Below, one piece after another: positions 22,204-33,651 of a stretch of 64,000 nt of DNA; the first letter of the stretch is position 1, and every line of letters begins with the position of its first letter. The notes beneath the pieces were generated by a model. The model did not search any database. It was not told the origin of the DNA and worked only from the letters and a program-made list of their open reading frames with translations. Origin of the DNA: Albifimbria verrucaria (taxonomy: Eukaryota > Ascomycota > Sordariomycetes > Hypocreales > Stachybotryaceae); NCBI GenBank assembly GCA_020081605.1, contig JAHREC010000032.1:1-64000 (forward strand). The letters are read 5' to 3'. The position numbers were made by a program, and so were the translations under genes.

Positions 22204-23669
22204 ATGGAAGAGCATACCTCCAAGGAGAAGACCAAGGCCAGGAAGAGCGGGGCCAGCCTGTTGAGTAAGGCGACCCAACTCGGGCTTGGGGCAAACATCT
22301 TTGCGGCTTCAGTGTACTGGGAGCCAACCCATCACCGCCATCGCGTTGCCGTCTACTTACCGCCGGATCACGAATTACCGGATGTTGACGGACTGGTTAG
22401 TAGCTCTCCTTAACTCCAGACTCATGCTCCCCAACCCGCTTGTCTGACAAGAGGACTAGATTAGAGATGCCTTGCCTGATAGGCCATCTTCACCAGGGGC
22501 CTGGAGACGGCATCGGTCGCCGACACGGTATGACTACGATGACAAGGAAAAGGCAAAGGCTCGCAAGAGTGGCCCTAGTCTGTTGAACAAGACGATGGAG
22601 CTTGGGAATCGGCACGCATTTTTGCCGCGACGGTTTACTGGGAGCCAACCCACCGGCTTTACGAGGTGGCAGTATACTTACCGGAAGGCGAATTTGTACC
22701 AATCGTCCAGAATCTTGTCAGTGCTGCGGGCAGAGATCCCTCCCCCATGTTTTGTGCTTTACTTTTATGTGTTTGATTTATTTATATTTTGTATCTCTTT
22801 TCGCCTTTTTTCTCCTTTTTTTCTCCTTTTTCTTTTCTTTTTCTTCTTCCCTCTCGAATCGTGCCATGTGCTGAGTTTGGTTTTAGGTTATCGAGGCTTG
22901 TTCTGGATCGAATACCAGATCATCACTGAGGCATACTTTGCGGCGCATCACCGCCGACCAGCACAGGAAGGCTCTCAGAAGACGGACGCGAGCCCAGTCA
23001 CTATCATGGACCTCGGATCTACCGAGCCTGAATCAGAGTGCATCAAACACGATAAGCCCAGATATGGTCACCTTACCGCCTGCTTCCAGTCCGACGGTGA
23101 CCTCCTCCCCAACCACACACAACGATGACCCTGAGCCCAGCCCTAGAGATGTGTCAGCCGCGAAACGGGAACCAGTAGGTGCCACACCTGAAGTCAACAC
23201 CCTCGAGTTGAACTTGGAGGAGGGAGAGGTCCAACATATGGGATTCTCTGAGCAATTGAACAATGACCCGTGCGATTTGAGAAGTCAAGAACGACTGATC
23301 TATCCAGGCGAATGCGAACATATACAAGAAGCAGTGATGAACCCTCCGTCGATGGATCGGGAAATGGCAGTACCGACAACGGAAAAGACGCCACCAGCCG
23401 ATACGTCACTAGCCGGGGCGTCACCAGTTAGGGCGCCACCAGCCGGAGCCTCACCAACTGGAGCCTCACCAGCAGGAGCCTCACCAGTTAGGGCGTCATC
23501 TATTGTCGATGACGGGCAAACTCAATCACATCCTGCCATCAGCATCAATCAGATAAACGTGCAGGTGTTGACAAGAGAGAGAGCTGCACCGTGTGGTGAG
23601 GGATGGAAAAAGCATTTATTGAATTTGCTGGACAGGACGGATGCCATAATTGCTTTAGTACTTCAATGA
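22204..23669 (+). pseudogene. Gene with two tandem MADS-like modules, three exons, one frameshift
   Basis: Exons are 22204-22395, 22460-22716 and 22887-23669; splice sites GTTAGT/CTAG and GTCAGT/TTTTAG fit in phase 0. Exon 1 and exon 2 each encode the same ~55-aa module: K-x-KARKSG-x-SLL-x-K, then IFAA-x-VYWEPTH, then VAVYLP. The order basic helix then beta strands recalls fungal MADS-box-like domains, but this is tentative. Exon 2 is one base short (257 nt): the frame changes near 22610-22613, between MELGNR and ARIFAATVYW. Exon 3 encodes an Arg-rich stretch, an acidic/Pro-rich linker, a GASP hexapeptide repeat and a C-terminal helix (about 411 codons in all). A duplicated putative DNA-binding module in one protein is unusual. 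Confidence 0.6.
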
Positions 23670-23846
23670 ACGAGCCTTTTACACAGGTCCGTTACTTGCG
23701 ACAAGTGAATGATGTGTGACGAGTGACTAGACTATATGAGACTATGACTAGAAATCTTTGTGGGTAGTTCGTCCGCTCAGGGGTGAGAGCTGTCACATAA
23801 ATGTAGGCCTAGTGACCTCTCGGCTGTGGCTGACTGATAGCACTGT

Positions 23847-24775
23847 AAACAATCTACATTGCCCTTTTCAAGACTGAAGGAGACTATCCTCGATTTATCA
23901 GCCATTTTTATGCTTCAACGAGTGCTTGTGCATATTTCAATACCGAACACTTTGAAGTCACCAAACCCACCACCGAACCTGTCACCGAACCTGTCACCGA
24001 ACCCGTCACTGAAATTGATACCGAAATTGATACTCAACACGCCATATAGTATTTTCATGACACATGTAGGATATATTAGTTGGAGATTTCGCCGTGGGAA
24101 TCAATTTCCAGGTTGTTACATCAAATCAATATGGATGAACGCGCGGATTGTCTTATTGGATTGATGCATCGATTCCAATTGTCTCCAGCTAACCTACCGA
24201 CGGCCGAGCAAGCTTACCAGCGCCTCTCACAGCCTTTTCCGGTATATAATGCGCTCAATATACCCAAAACCTGGAGCACGGTGTTGAATTTGATGCACCA
24301 TCATTATAGAAATCCCTATCCTACTCTCGTCACAAACCAGCAATTCATCTCAATGCCAATTCCCGAAATCCTAGAGGCACTCATATCCGACAATGCTTTT
24401 GGCCGAGAGCGACTTCCGGATTGCGATGAGGGTGATAGGCCAATTGTGGCTGTTGGCCTTCTCTGCGCAAAATACAACTACAAACACGACCCAAAGTTCT
24501 CAATACACGCGCATTTGTCGACCTTCCTAGGGATAATTCGAAATCGCATACATTTCGGCAGTGTGTGGGCCCAGCTAATAACCTTTATAAATGTGTTTTT
24601 GCAAATTTTGGTACATAAATGGCTTACTGAAGTTACCTCCAGTCATTTTGGTAGGTGTATGCTGACAGGTGGATTCGTATACGCTACAAAGGAGACGGGG
24701 TGCAATATCCAAGAGAGTGAAGGTGATGTCGACAATGCCTACTTAGGAGACGATGTTGACGAGGAAACGTCGTAA
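23847..24775 (+). CDS. Hypothetical protein, at least two coding segments
   Basis: The downstream segment is open from a TATTAG acceptor at 24079 (frame LEISPWESISRLLHQ) to TAA at 24775; the first ATG is 24131, giving 214 aa. It is rich in Leu/Ile and His and ends in an acidic tail. Upstream, 23847-24058 is open in another frame with protein-like sequence (EGDYPRFISHFYAS) followed by a Thr-Glu-Pro-Val repeat. The two may be exons of one gene, but no clean in-phase donor was found, so the model is uncertain. No family recognised. Confidence 0.4.
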
Positions 24776-25241
24776 TGTGGGCTCACGGAGTTTGAGGGTA
24801 GACATTATAATGCTGATCAATAATTTTATCTCTAGATTACACAGATGAATGAGAGGAAATACCTCTCACTCGATTGTGAAGGTTGTTCTTGTCTCGGTCG
24901 AAGGTCTCAGTATCGAAGTGAGAAGAAAACGCAGGGCATGGCGACAACGACGTCAGCAATAGCGGGCGTTTGGAAGTCAATCTAACAACAAACCAACGTC
25001 CTGCAGCGAGGTTTCTACTAGACCTATGGTGATGGACCCGACGCGTGTGTAACATATCGAGCGAAATGTTGACAGGATCCAGCATAGTAAACCTAAGTAA
25101 CGAAGAAAACAGCTTGCATGTGACCCGTAATAAATGCATTATTTACTATGCACCATAATTGCATTTCCACAGTTTGCTTCAACCTGTTTTGTCTTGCACT
25201 TTCTGTGAAAGCCCCAGCCAAGGCACCAACCAGATATCTCA
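24776..25241. other. Intergenic, no gene supported
   Basis: Minus-strand frames here start with Met but lack protein-like composition. Confidence 0.4.
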
Positions 25242-25927
25242 CTAGAGCAGGAGTTTTGCCTTCAATCTTTGGACAATCAAGATAGGTAAAACTGCAGCCC
25301 TACCCAGAGCACCAGTCTCGAACCTTCCATGCCCAACGCTTTTACCATCCTCGTCGAAATAGGCGATACCTTCGACTCTAGGACACTCAGGAGCATAAAA
25401 TTCCTGATACAATGGCTTTCCGTCGACAAGGCTGATCCTGAGAGAGCACACCAAACTGACGTCCTTTCTCGACAATGATTGTTCTTTACAGAGACCTCCA
25501 AGAGAGTCTGCCGTAAGCTCCTGTGGGCTGAGTCCTTTGTCGCAAAACATAATGTTGGTTGTTGGCCCGTTGGTACCCTCCTTGAATAAGAGGTGTAAGC
25601 CAGGTACAACGACCCTAGGCCGATTCGTTAGGGCTGCAACACAAATAAACAGCTTGCAATCCGAGAAGACTACAAATTCCTTCCCTGGAATGTATCGATA
25701 GTTCGGTCGTAAGGACTCAAAAATTGCTCCTTCGTATTCTGGATGGTGTTGTCATCGCAGGAGTCACCCAATGCAATCAATTTAGGCTTTCCAAAGTTTG
25801 TTTCTACGAGGTCACTGAGATGACAGCCGAAGAAGAAAGGACGGCCAAATGATTTATTGACCATGTCCAACCAAACATTGTCTTTGAATATGCATCTTGC
25901 AACAGTTTCCCAGTCCGTATTACGCAT
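25242..25927 (-). pseudogene. Hypothetical protein, about 228 aa, one frameshift
   Basis: ATG at 25927. The frame runs through FGRPFFFGCHLSDLVETN and DSCDDN, then coding character continues in another frame with EGAIFESLRPNYRYIPG, FVVFSDCKLFICVAALTN and on to the TAA at 25242. The shift lies near 25744-25749 (minus-strand AACACCATCC). The 686-nt span is exactly one base short of a whole number of codons. Splicing could only fix this with a very short (29-nt) or weak-donor intron. No family recognised; a single folded beta-rich domain is likely. Confidence 0.5.
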
Positions 25928-26390
25928 GGTCGCCCTAGATGCTGAAGTGCTGTACGTGATTAGAAGTTAAGTGCTGTGGCAAGACAAGAAGCGTGTAGTT
26001 GTAACAACAGCCCGTCTATCCAGCAATGGGCTTGATTTTAAAACCATACAATGCTGCGTAAACGGTCCCCAACAGCCCATTTTTGGCCCAAAAGAACTGT
26101 GGGAAATATGCTTAGGTATCTAGGCGGTACGGCAAGTACATAAGGTACTGTACAGTACAGTAGTGTACTTTTCGGATGGACCTATAGCTCAAGTGAACAG
26201 ACCATGAAGCTATCTTCACATGCACTAACAAGATCGAAAACCTAGGGTGTGATGGGATCGTCTAGAAGTGGATGAACCCCGGACCGGAACTGGTCGAGGA
26301 CCACAATCTACTCCGCTTCAGCTTATTGTTAGCCCATTTCCGGACCTCTCCTCCCTCTTCATCGCCGAATTACCTTCTCCCCGGTGCACT

Positions 26391-26928
26391 ATGTCCCAGA
26401 ATCATCATCAATCAGCATGTAACACGAAACCTACGCAAAGAGGATTGGTAAGGGGCATCGAAAATGCCGTGATGTCTGTCACAAGCAATTGGAGAGCAGT
26501 AGCGCTACTTGCCTACTCTTCCGGCGTCGCAATAGCTGTTGGTATCTACATGAACAGCGATTGGTCTTCCTTTTCCAGACCAGGATGCAGTCGAACATCT
26601 TCTAGAGTCTGAATACTTTCAGCTAGTCGAACGCAGCTGGAGTGGTTACGGTCAATACTCTCAAACCAACAAGTGCTATCGTCAAGAACGTGTGGCCATG
26701 CTTCTTTCGCTCTTCTTGGGAAAGCTTGGAATCGACCATTTCTATGCCCATCACTGGCTCTTGGCTGTTTTCAAATTGATCACCTTTGGTGGTCTCGGCA
26801 TCTGGTGGCTTGTGGATGTGATTTTTGGATCGTGGGAGGCGTCTATGGAACTCAAGGATGCCCTGGAGGAAGCTCTAGCGGTTGGCAATACTAAAAATGT
26901 TGACAATCGGGTAGATAATGAGTCTTGA
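26391..26928 (+). CDS. TM2-domain membrane protein
   Basis: ATG at 26391 (MSQNHHQSAC). An N-terminal hydrophobic helix (ALLAYSSGVAIAVGIYM) is followed after a soluble loop by a TM2 domain: MLLSLFLGKLGIDHFYAHHW and FKLITFGGLGIWWLVDVIFG, two helices joined by a short turn with the conserved G-x-D-x-FY and G-x-GIWW-x-D motifs. The two halves are in different frames. Either the TTTT run at 26571-26574 has one extra base, or a 37-nt intron (GTATCT to CCAG, 26542-26578) is removed; both restore phase. Fungal TM2 proteins are small integral membrane proteins with poorly known roles. Confidence 0.7.
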
Positions 26929-27349
26929 ATCACGTTTCGTTTGACATTAGCATTATGGTATTCTGCGATGCCAAATCATCGACAATCTTCTACAAGATTG
27001 AAAGCTCTTAGAATTTAGCACGAAGAAGCGCCGTAACTCGGCACTTGCAATGTAGAGATGCCTATCTCAGCCTACGCTATCGTAACAGCGATCTTGACTC
27101 ACTCCCTCGCGTCTTTGGGAGAAGTCGTAGTTATATGGCTAATGTTCTTGCGAAATATGTGAAAAGAAGTATTAACATCAAAGACAAATCAATCCCGCTT
27201 CACTTTATTCTACACCACCGCGAAGCGTGTGACAACCGCCATACTCTCTGACTCTATACCCTAGTAAAAGAACCCTTCAATCTATCCTAGTCATAGACAC
27301 CAATAAGCTTCTGAGAAGCAATCCCAGCCGGCCCTGCCCGGTGTTTAGT
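26929..27349. other. Intergenic, no gene
   Basis: Short convergent gap between the TM2 gene and the minus-strand gene ending at 27350. Confidence 0.4.
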
Positions 27350-27958
27350 TCATTCCTGCTTCTGGAAAGGGTTGCGCATCGCCGGCTTGCGCCAGAAAAA
27401 CGCAGACAGACACCAGAACATGACAGTGAACACCACCATGATGGGAACCGACCATGAAACTTGCTCAATCATCGGCAATTTCATTTGGACCAATGCAATA
27501 GCCCACCTCAGCAGTATGGAGCTAGTCATCGTCAATAGCGTGTCACACCAACTTCGAATACTTGACTCACGAAAGCACATGATATGTGATGTGCATGTAA
27601 CTGTTTTCAAAGCACCACCATAAAGAAGCCAACGCAATGAGTGGCATGAGACCAAAAAGAAGCTGCAAGAAAGTGCAGGTACAATCGCAAACAGACGAAG
27701 GACTGATTGGATCAGCCTATCCGCCTTGATCAACCTACCCAGCTGGCGAGCGTAAGTGAATGCTTGAGGGAGCGATACATCTCTAAGAACAAGCCACGAA
27801 AGGAAAGTCCCAATAGATTTGTGACTGGGCTGGCTGTTGGCTGCGAAGCGGTCCGTCTGGTCCTGCACAGACGACTTAACTTTCTTCAGAACCTTTTTGT
27901 CTTGCGATCGCTGCTTCGACTGGGGAATCTTGGTCTGCTTTCCAATGTTCAGAGCCAT
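27350..27958 (-). CDS. Putative membrane protein, 202 aa
   Basis: ATG chosen at 27958 (MALNIGKQTK); an upstream in-frame Met at 27988 is possible. A Lys/Gln-rich N-terminus of about 45 residues is followed by at least three hydrophobic segments, around residues 85-105, 135-155 and 170-192 (IMVVFTVMFWCLSAFFW), and a basic tail. Family not recognised. The middle hydrophobic stretch (LFAIVPALSCSFFL) may be a further membrane helix. Confidence 0.5.
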   Translation of the reverse strand: MALNIGKQTKIPQSKQRSQDKKVLKKVKSSVQDQTDRFAANSQPSHKSIGTFLSWLVLRDVSLPQAFTYARQLGRLIKADRLIQSVLRLFAIVPALSCSFFLVSCHSLRWLLYGGALKTVTCTSHIMCFRESSIRSWCDTLLTMTSSILLRWAIALVQMKLPMIEQVSWSVPIMVVFTVMFWCLSAFFWRKPAMRNPFQKQE

Positions 27959-28399
27959 GTTGATAGTGCTGTTATAAAAGTAGAACACAATCTAAATCAT
28001 GTCCCCGTATAGTATGGCATATCTCTTTTATATAATACAAGGCTTAACCCTGTCCCTCACCTGTGGCATGGCCACAAGCGATAATAACATCTTGGCCAGA
28101 TTCATCAAAAGTTGCTTTTTGGCCGAAATCATTAGAGATTGCTGCATGTACGTACCTACCATGAGTCCCACGAAAACTGTAAATGCTCAAACGATCACAC
28201 AAAATGCAGCAGGGTATGTACATAAAGTGCCAATTTCTTGTTCTTTTCATCATCATCTTCTTTTCTGAGTATGTATGTACAGTACAGGCTCAGCTTATGT
28301 CTTCAGTCATTATTTCGTCATCCGGAGCTGGCCCGAAGTATATACATCTTGTTCATTTAGCGAGTATTGAACGATTTAGAGCAATCGCAAAAGAGCACG

Positions 28400-28933
28400 A
28401 TGAATCTCTTTCGTTGCTTGGCCCTCTTTTTTCCCTCGCTAGTGACGGCTTGGCCTTGGCAAATCACAATCTTCGAGGATGAAGACTGCAGAGAATCATC
28501 GCGTCAGATTAGTCGCGCCTATGCTTCGGCAACATACTACAGTCTACTTATCTGTGAGCTTAGTACTATGTTGAAGGGGATGGACAATTCAAATTCACCC
28601 CTGGGCTGGTCCCCATGGTCGGGCCATATCCGGAAGTGCGATTATTCATTTGATGGCCATGGCCCTTTCCCGTGCGACGGATCAAACCCAGGGTTTGTGG
28701 CTCGCGCTGTAATTGTTGACAGCGGAAAATGTTACGCATCAGACAATAGTATATATGCTCAGCACTTTCACGAAGGTGGTATTGGTGAGCTCTGCGAGAA
28801 GCAGAATACCCTGTTGAAAGTCACAGAATGGTCCGAATTTAGTTGTGCAGAAAGCCCGACGATAAACCCGGCCTATCCGAACGGCTATCCATTTGGTGAT
28901 CGACAAGGATTGGATCGACCCGACGCATCTTAA
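28400..28933 (+). CDS. Secreted cysteine-containing protein, 177 aa, effector-like
   Basis: ATG at 28400 directly precedes a signal peptide (MNLFRCLALFFPSLVTA, then WPWQ). The mature part has about eight cysteines (for example DEDC, LICELS, RKCDYSF, FPCDG, GKCYAS, ELCEKQ, FSCAES), aromatic-rich loops, and no membrane anchor or GPI-like tail. The frame is intact, about 177 aa. Its size, signal and cysteines resemble small secreted fungal proteins (effector or adhesion-like). No homologous family is recognised. Confidence 0.6.
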   Translation: MNLFRCLALFFPSLVTAWPWQITIFEDEDCRESSRQISRAYASATYYSLLICELSTMLKGMDNSNSPLGWSPWSGHIRKCDYSFDGHGPFPCDGSNPGFVARAVIVDSGKCYASDNSIYAQHFHEGGIGELCEKQNTLLKVTEWSEFSCAESPTINPAYPNGYPFGDRQGLDRPDAS

Positions 28934-29497
28934 GAGTAAAATTGAGGCGAGCCCCACAGGGAAAGATGAAGACATACTTGACTTTCGTGCAGGGGCTAGA
29001 TAATGGTGCTTCCTAGTTTACCTTGCCCAACAAGAAGTATCAGTCAACCCAGACAATTGTTTGAAATTAAAGCTGGCTATGTTAAGTGTATCAGACCAAA
29101 AGTACTTCCTCGACAGGCCAATGAAAAGGGGGTATGATAGTGGGTTATGGGTTGTTTACAGGTCAAGCATAGCACGAAGCTAAAGCATTGATAGATCGAG
29201 TTAGCAGAAGGGTCCAGCTGCTCAAAGTTGAGCTGCTTGAACTAGTTGACTCACGACATTGTTTATTGGGAGTGTTAGGGTTCCGCTATGTTGGATTCTC
29301 GTTTTGCTTTTGAGATCGTGTGACGGTACCGAGGTTTGAAAGGTAACCAAAATTAAAGTCATGAGACTAGTATCCTAATTTCTAAACATAGTCTGATTTT
29401 CGTAAGGTAATCCAATGCAATCATCCCACAGCCATATATCAGCGTCAAGCCATCCTTAGATACCCGCATAACTATACGGGAGAACACGTTTCGAAAA
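28934..29497. other. Intergenic, no gene
   Basis: Convergent gap between the secreted-protein gene and the PigL_N gene; no coding character seen. Confidence 0.4.
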
Positions 29498-30816
29498 TTA
29501 CTGCTCTTGATGCTGTGTCTTAGGCCCTGGGCTTTTGGCAAGCACGAAGCCTGGACCGTGGCGGCCACCGAATGGCGGCTTGGGGTTTGGTGAGGCATCA
29601 TCACCTGGCACTGGCTCTATAAACTTGGCATCGTTCTCTGCATGACCGCCCTGGTGCAGGGCGATGCTTTTAAAGTCTCCGGACACCTGTTGAAGTGACA
29701 CGTCGCCAAAATGTCCACCAGCCTGCTTCTGCCTCTTGCCGACGCCGTGATTTTTTCCAATAAGCGGCCGCCCATCTGTTGAAACCATTAATTGAATAGT
29801 ATCATCGCCTTCTGCGTGGTTCTCAATGTTGCTGATTTTAATCTCCATATAAGCATCCACGTCTGAGAAGAACTCTAAGCTGCGCCGTAATGTCTGGACT
29901 TCTTTCTGAAGTTTATTAAAAGAGACCTTGTCTTCTGCTGATGGCGCATCCGAGGATGTGCTTAAGCGCTCGCTAACACTTTTCTGATGTTTCTCAAGGT
30001 TGGCCAACGTGAAGCGAATATGATGCTTACAACCCTCAAGCCCCTCACCAAAAAGCATTCCGGAGGTCGAGTCTGGATCTCGGCTGCTCTGGAAATCAGC
30101 CTGGATTTGATCAATTTGGTCGGAAAGAACTGTGCAGAATTGGAGAGCTTTCTCTGTGCTGATTCGCTCTTTCTCTATGTGACCAACGGTCGCATCAGCA
30201 TTTGATCCTTCGGTCACACGCGGAGCCAGAGCCTCAAGCTTCTGTAAGATGTCTTCGAGGTGGGTCTCTAGGTCAACAGTCGAAGTCGCAATCGAGTCTC
30301 TGCAGGCCTGTATCGCTTCAGCACTGGCAGCCGAGGCCCGACTAGATAAATAGGAGGGGTTAGCGAGGACGGTTTACTGCGAAAGCTGGACGCTTACAGA
30401 TTCGCAAAGCTGAGTGCAACGGTTATGGTGGACTTGTATCCAATAAGTTGCTGTCGAAAGCCTTCAATACCGTCACCACCGCTACACTTCAGTTTAAGCC
30501 AATCGCGGAAGCTTGCATGGTCAAGACCAGACCGGGAACAGTAGGTAAGAAGCTCTGTCTTGACATCGTCGCAAGCCTGCTTACACTGCTCTAGCGTCAA
30601 CCTGAGGGCAGTAAGGTCTACATCAAGACCAAGATCACCCGTTTCAGATAGTTTTTGCAGAACAAGAGTCAGGCCGTCCAACTCTGTCAGTAGGTCGCGG
30701 ACTTGGCGTGGCTGGGATTTGAATGACTGGATCTCGTCGCGTAGTTTACTGCCAGACTTAACGGCGAAGGCCGCCAACGTAATAATGCTTGAGGCGACAC
30801 CGATCGGTTCAGCCAT
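29498..30816 (-). CDS. PigL_N-domain (fungal NLR N-terminal-like) protein, 420 aa
   Basis: Exons 30816-30398 and 30341-29498 flank a 56-nt intron (GTAAGC donor, CTAG acceptor) and give 421 codons. The N-terminus MAEPIGVASSIITLAAFAV, with a following helix and QVRDLLTELDGL, is the typical start of the fungal PigL_N-type N-terminal domain, a helical bundle found at the front of many fungal NACHT/ankyrin proteins and of stand-alone proteins. Residues 150-340 are helical and coiled-coil. The C-terminus is Gly/Pro/His-rich and disordered, with GGHFGDVSLQQVSGDFKSIA-like segments common in such stand-alone members. There is no NTPase domain. A role in heterokaryon or self/non-self signalling is inference. 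Confidence 0.75.
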
Positions 30817-32300
30817 CGATCTCTGAATGTTAGATGCTTGTCACAATTGAGAAAGAGACTGGAAGGACCAGGCATACTACTGATGTTGACGGCTGAACAG
30901 TCAATGGAGGTTGGGTGCTCAGAGGGTCGCTTTGCGGGGTTGCAAGCATGCCCCACTAGTAATTGTATGGGTCTGAGGTAATTCTCGCTACATGAATATG
31001 GGGCTAAAGCGAGGACATGGTGGGGGCGGAGAATAAATCGCCTTCCTGGAATATGCGGCGCTTTGTGAATGGGTTGCAGTTAGTAGGACGCCATGATGGT
31101 GTAGGATAATGTCCAAGCTGTGAGTTAACACATGTGGAGATAGGTCATAATTTATTCCTGCTTTTTATTATTCCATTCCCAGCACTCAGCTTAAACTATT
31201 CTCCTCCTGCGTTTCAACACTCGAGAGCTCCATGGACGTTAGTTGTTATCGAGACGGATGACTTCTCGTCCTCCAAAATCCATCAAAGTACAATCATCTT
31301 CAGCACTCGCAAGATGAATGTATAGAATGCAACTATAAAAGAGGGCTCAGTTATCATCCTTGGTGGCGATCGCAAAACACCGAGAGATATCCTGGACCAC
31401 AAGAAAACAACCATGAACACGAATGGGGATCAGGCTGAAACCGAAAAAACAATCATGTTCATTTCGCCATGTTATTGAGCACCCCTGTCCTTGGCTTTCC
31501 TACATCTTCCCCGCCGTGACTTGAAGTTGCGTTCATACGGAGCGATTTCTACTTGAGCACCTAGACGTCAGACTAGCCTTCTCAAATTCATCGAGTGCGG
31601 CTACAAATTATTGGCTTACAGAGGGTTCAACGCTACCATGTCCTGTGACTCTAATAATAGGTCAGCAGCTATGCCCACCGCAAGGTTCATAACCATGGAA
31701 ATTCTGCCGTGGATGCCTAACGCAGGAAGGTTACGCAAGTCATATCTCGAACCATATCTGGCAATGCGAATGGTCTTGAGATCCAATCGCTCATGCATTG
31801 GACCAGGTCATTCCATCTAGACTTAAGGACAAAGGAATCAGCGGATGCTGTGGGTCCAACGCTCTTGAAGTTAGTCATATGAGAAAAAAAGGGATTTTGA
31901 GACAGGTCATTGATTGAGAAAATAACAGCCGGCGGGTTTACGATTGCTCTCATCCTCTATCGATGTATGCAATGACCAGGTCCAATGCCTGGCTTAGGAT
32001 TCATGTCTTGCACAACCTTGTTATTACATGACGAGGAGAAAACCAAGAAGAGGCTGTTCCTAAGACTAATTCGGTACTTTTGCCATACTAGCATAAAAAC
32101 AGGATGCCGCTCTTCTGAATAGCTAGTCTCTTTTGCTAGGGCTGCCTCAGCCGCTGTGTTGTTTACGATGACAAAACTAGTCGGAGGGTAAGCAACTAAA
32201 CAAGCCGGGGCGTGTAAGAGCTTCATTAGATCTCCTGCAAATGACATGCCAAGCCTGGAAACTGCTCATACATACCTTGACCAAAATTAACGACCAGTCA
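30817..32300. other. Mostly unassigned; minus-strand frames without clear gene
   Basis: Minus-strand open frames at 32247-31957, 31953-31717 and 31798-31616 have moderately protein-like sequence, for example AAEAALAKETSYSEERHP. They may be exons of a decayed gene, but I could not connect them with convincing splice sites. Confidence 0.3.
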
Positions 32301-32354
32301 TCAACGCAATGCAAATATCATTGAGTAACAGTGCCCTCTTTACGGAAAGGTAGA

Positions 32355-33651
32355 GAGCCTTGCTAATCTTATTCATAGACACGTGGTCCAAACTGGCCCT
32401 GAAAGAGTGGGAAAAGATTGCGCGAGCCTTCAGAGGCAACTCCGGTTGCATCTGCTCGAATGAATGTGACGAAGCTTGTCTCAACAGATCGATGCGTTAC
32501 GAATGCAACGAGAACAACTGCGCTGTGGGCATCGGCTGCACAAACCGTCGGATCTCCATGTCGAATGAGCAAGACCTTCAAGCCGAGGTATTCGATGCTG
32601 GTTTGTGTGGAAAGGGTCTTCGTGCGACCAAATCCCTAGAACAGAATGAGGTTGTTATTGAATACACAGGCGAGATCATCACGACCAGGGAAGCGGAAAT
32701 GCTCCTAGCTACTGCCTACAGATGGGATATGGTGAGTTGTTTACCTGAACGAAACGACCGATGTTGACGGAGTAGCATTCTTATCTTATGAGTTATGGCC
32801 TTGGAATTATCTTCGACGCAACGAAGAGGGGAAGCAACGCCCGATACATCAACCACAGCTGCGATCCCAACTGCTACGTCGAGATGTGGATCTCTGAAGG
32901 CTACCAGCCACGGTGCATAATCTTAGCTAAGAAGAGAATCGACCGCCTTGAGGAGCTCACAATTGACTATGGATTCGAATTTTTCGGAAAAAGCCAACAA
33001 TGTTATTGTGGAAGTGACAACTGCCGACAATTCCTCGGTCCTAACCCTTCGAAGAAACCACGAGTATCTGGAGAACAACGGCCGCTTCTTCAAGCAGACA
33101 AGAACATACACGTCAGGAAGACTAACCAAGCAAAACATGTTAGGAACGAGCCAACTGCGTCGCAGATGATCAAACATCGGCAAAGGTCAGAGGGGACTAC
33201 GAGCCCAGGGATTTCCTCGAATGTACCCAGTGAAATATCCAAAAGATCACTTAAGTCTCTCGATAGCCTGAAGTCCACTCGCCCTTATAACCGCCAATCA
33301 CAACTTTGGTTCTCCGCTCAGCTCCGATCACAGAAACAAGATAAGATTTCACCCGGCGACACACGCAGACGGCGAGGTCCGTTCAAAGATATGGCCAAGC
33401 GAATGGAAACTGCTGCCAAACGTCGAAGAGGGGCTTGTGAGCGCTGTCGTCAGCAGAAGATAAGAGTAAGCGTTTTCTGACGAATTCTACTTTGTGCAAT
33501 GCTGTTGTGGACTGACAGGTGCCGGTGCTAGTGCCAGATGGACCCTAACGACCCTTTGGGCAGTTGCTTATCCTGCAAGACCACTTACCGGAAATTCAAA
33601 AGGACAAACTACAAAGGGCCATGCCGAGGTCATAAGTCGGATCTAAAGTGA
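32355..33651 (+). CDS. SET-domain lysine methyltransferase with C-terminal Zn2Cys6-like cluster
   Basis: Exons end at 32731, then 32776-33465 and 33532-33651; introns of 44 and 66 nt (GTGAGT...GTAG, GTAAGC...CTAG) are in phase. The 5' end is unclear: the frame opens after a TAG near 32354, a CATAG acceptor at 32382-32386 may start the exon, and no ATG is certain. Domains in order: AWS-like Cys cluster (CICSNECDEACLNRS...NNCAVGIGC), SET core (GLRATKSLEQNEVVIEYTGE, then NARYINHSCDPNC and the ELTIDYGF catalytic Tyr region) and post-SET CYCGSDNC. These match histone H3 methyltransferases of the SET2/ASH1 type. After a basic linker the last exons encode CERCRQQKIRC, then C-x2-C, then a final Cys: a C6 zinc-cluster-like spacing. 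The fusion is unusual. Confidence 0.75.

Noticed and set aside
22717..22886. T-rich stretch coding a hydrophobic Phe/Leu segment as a membrane helix
   Set aside because: It lies between a GTCAGT donor and a TTTTAG acceptor that join neighbouring coding frames in phase, so it is an intron.
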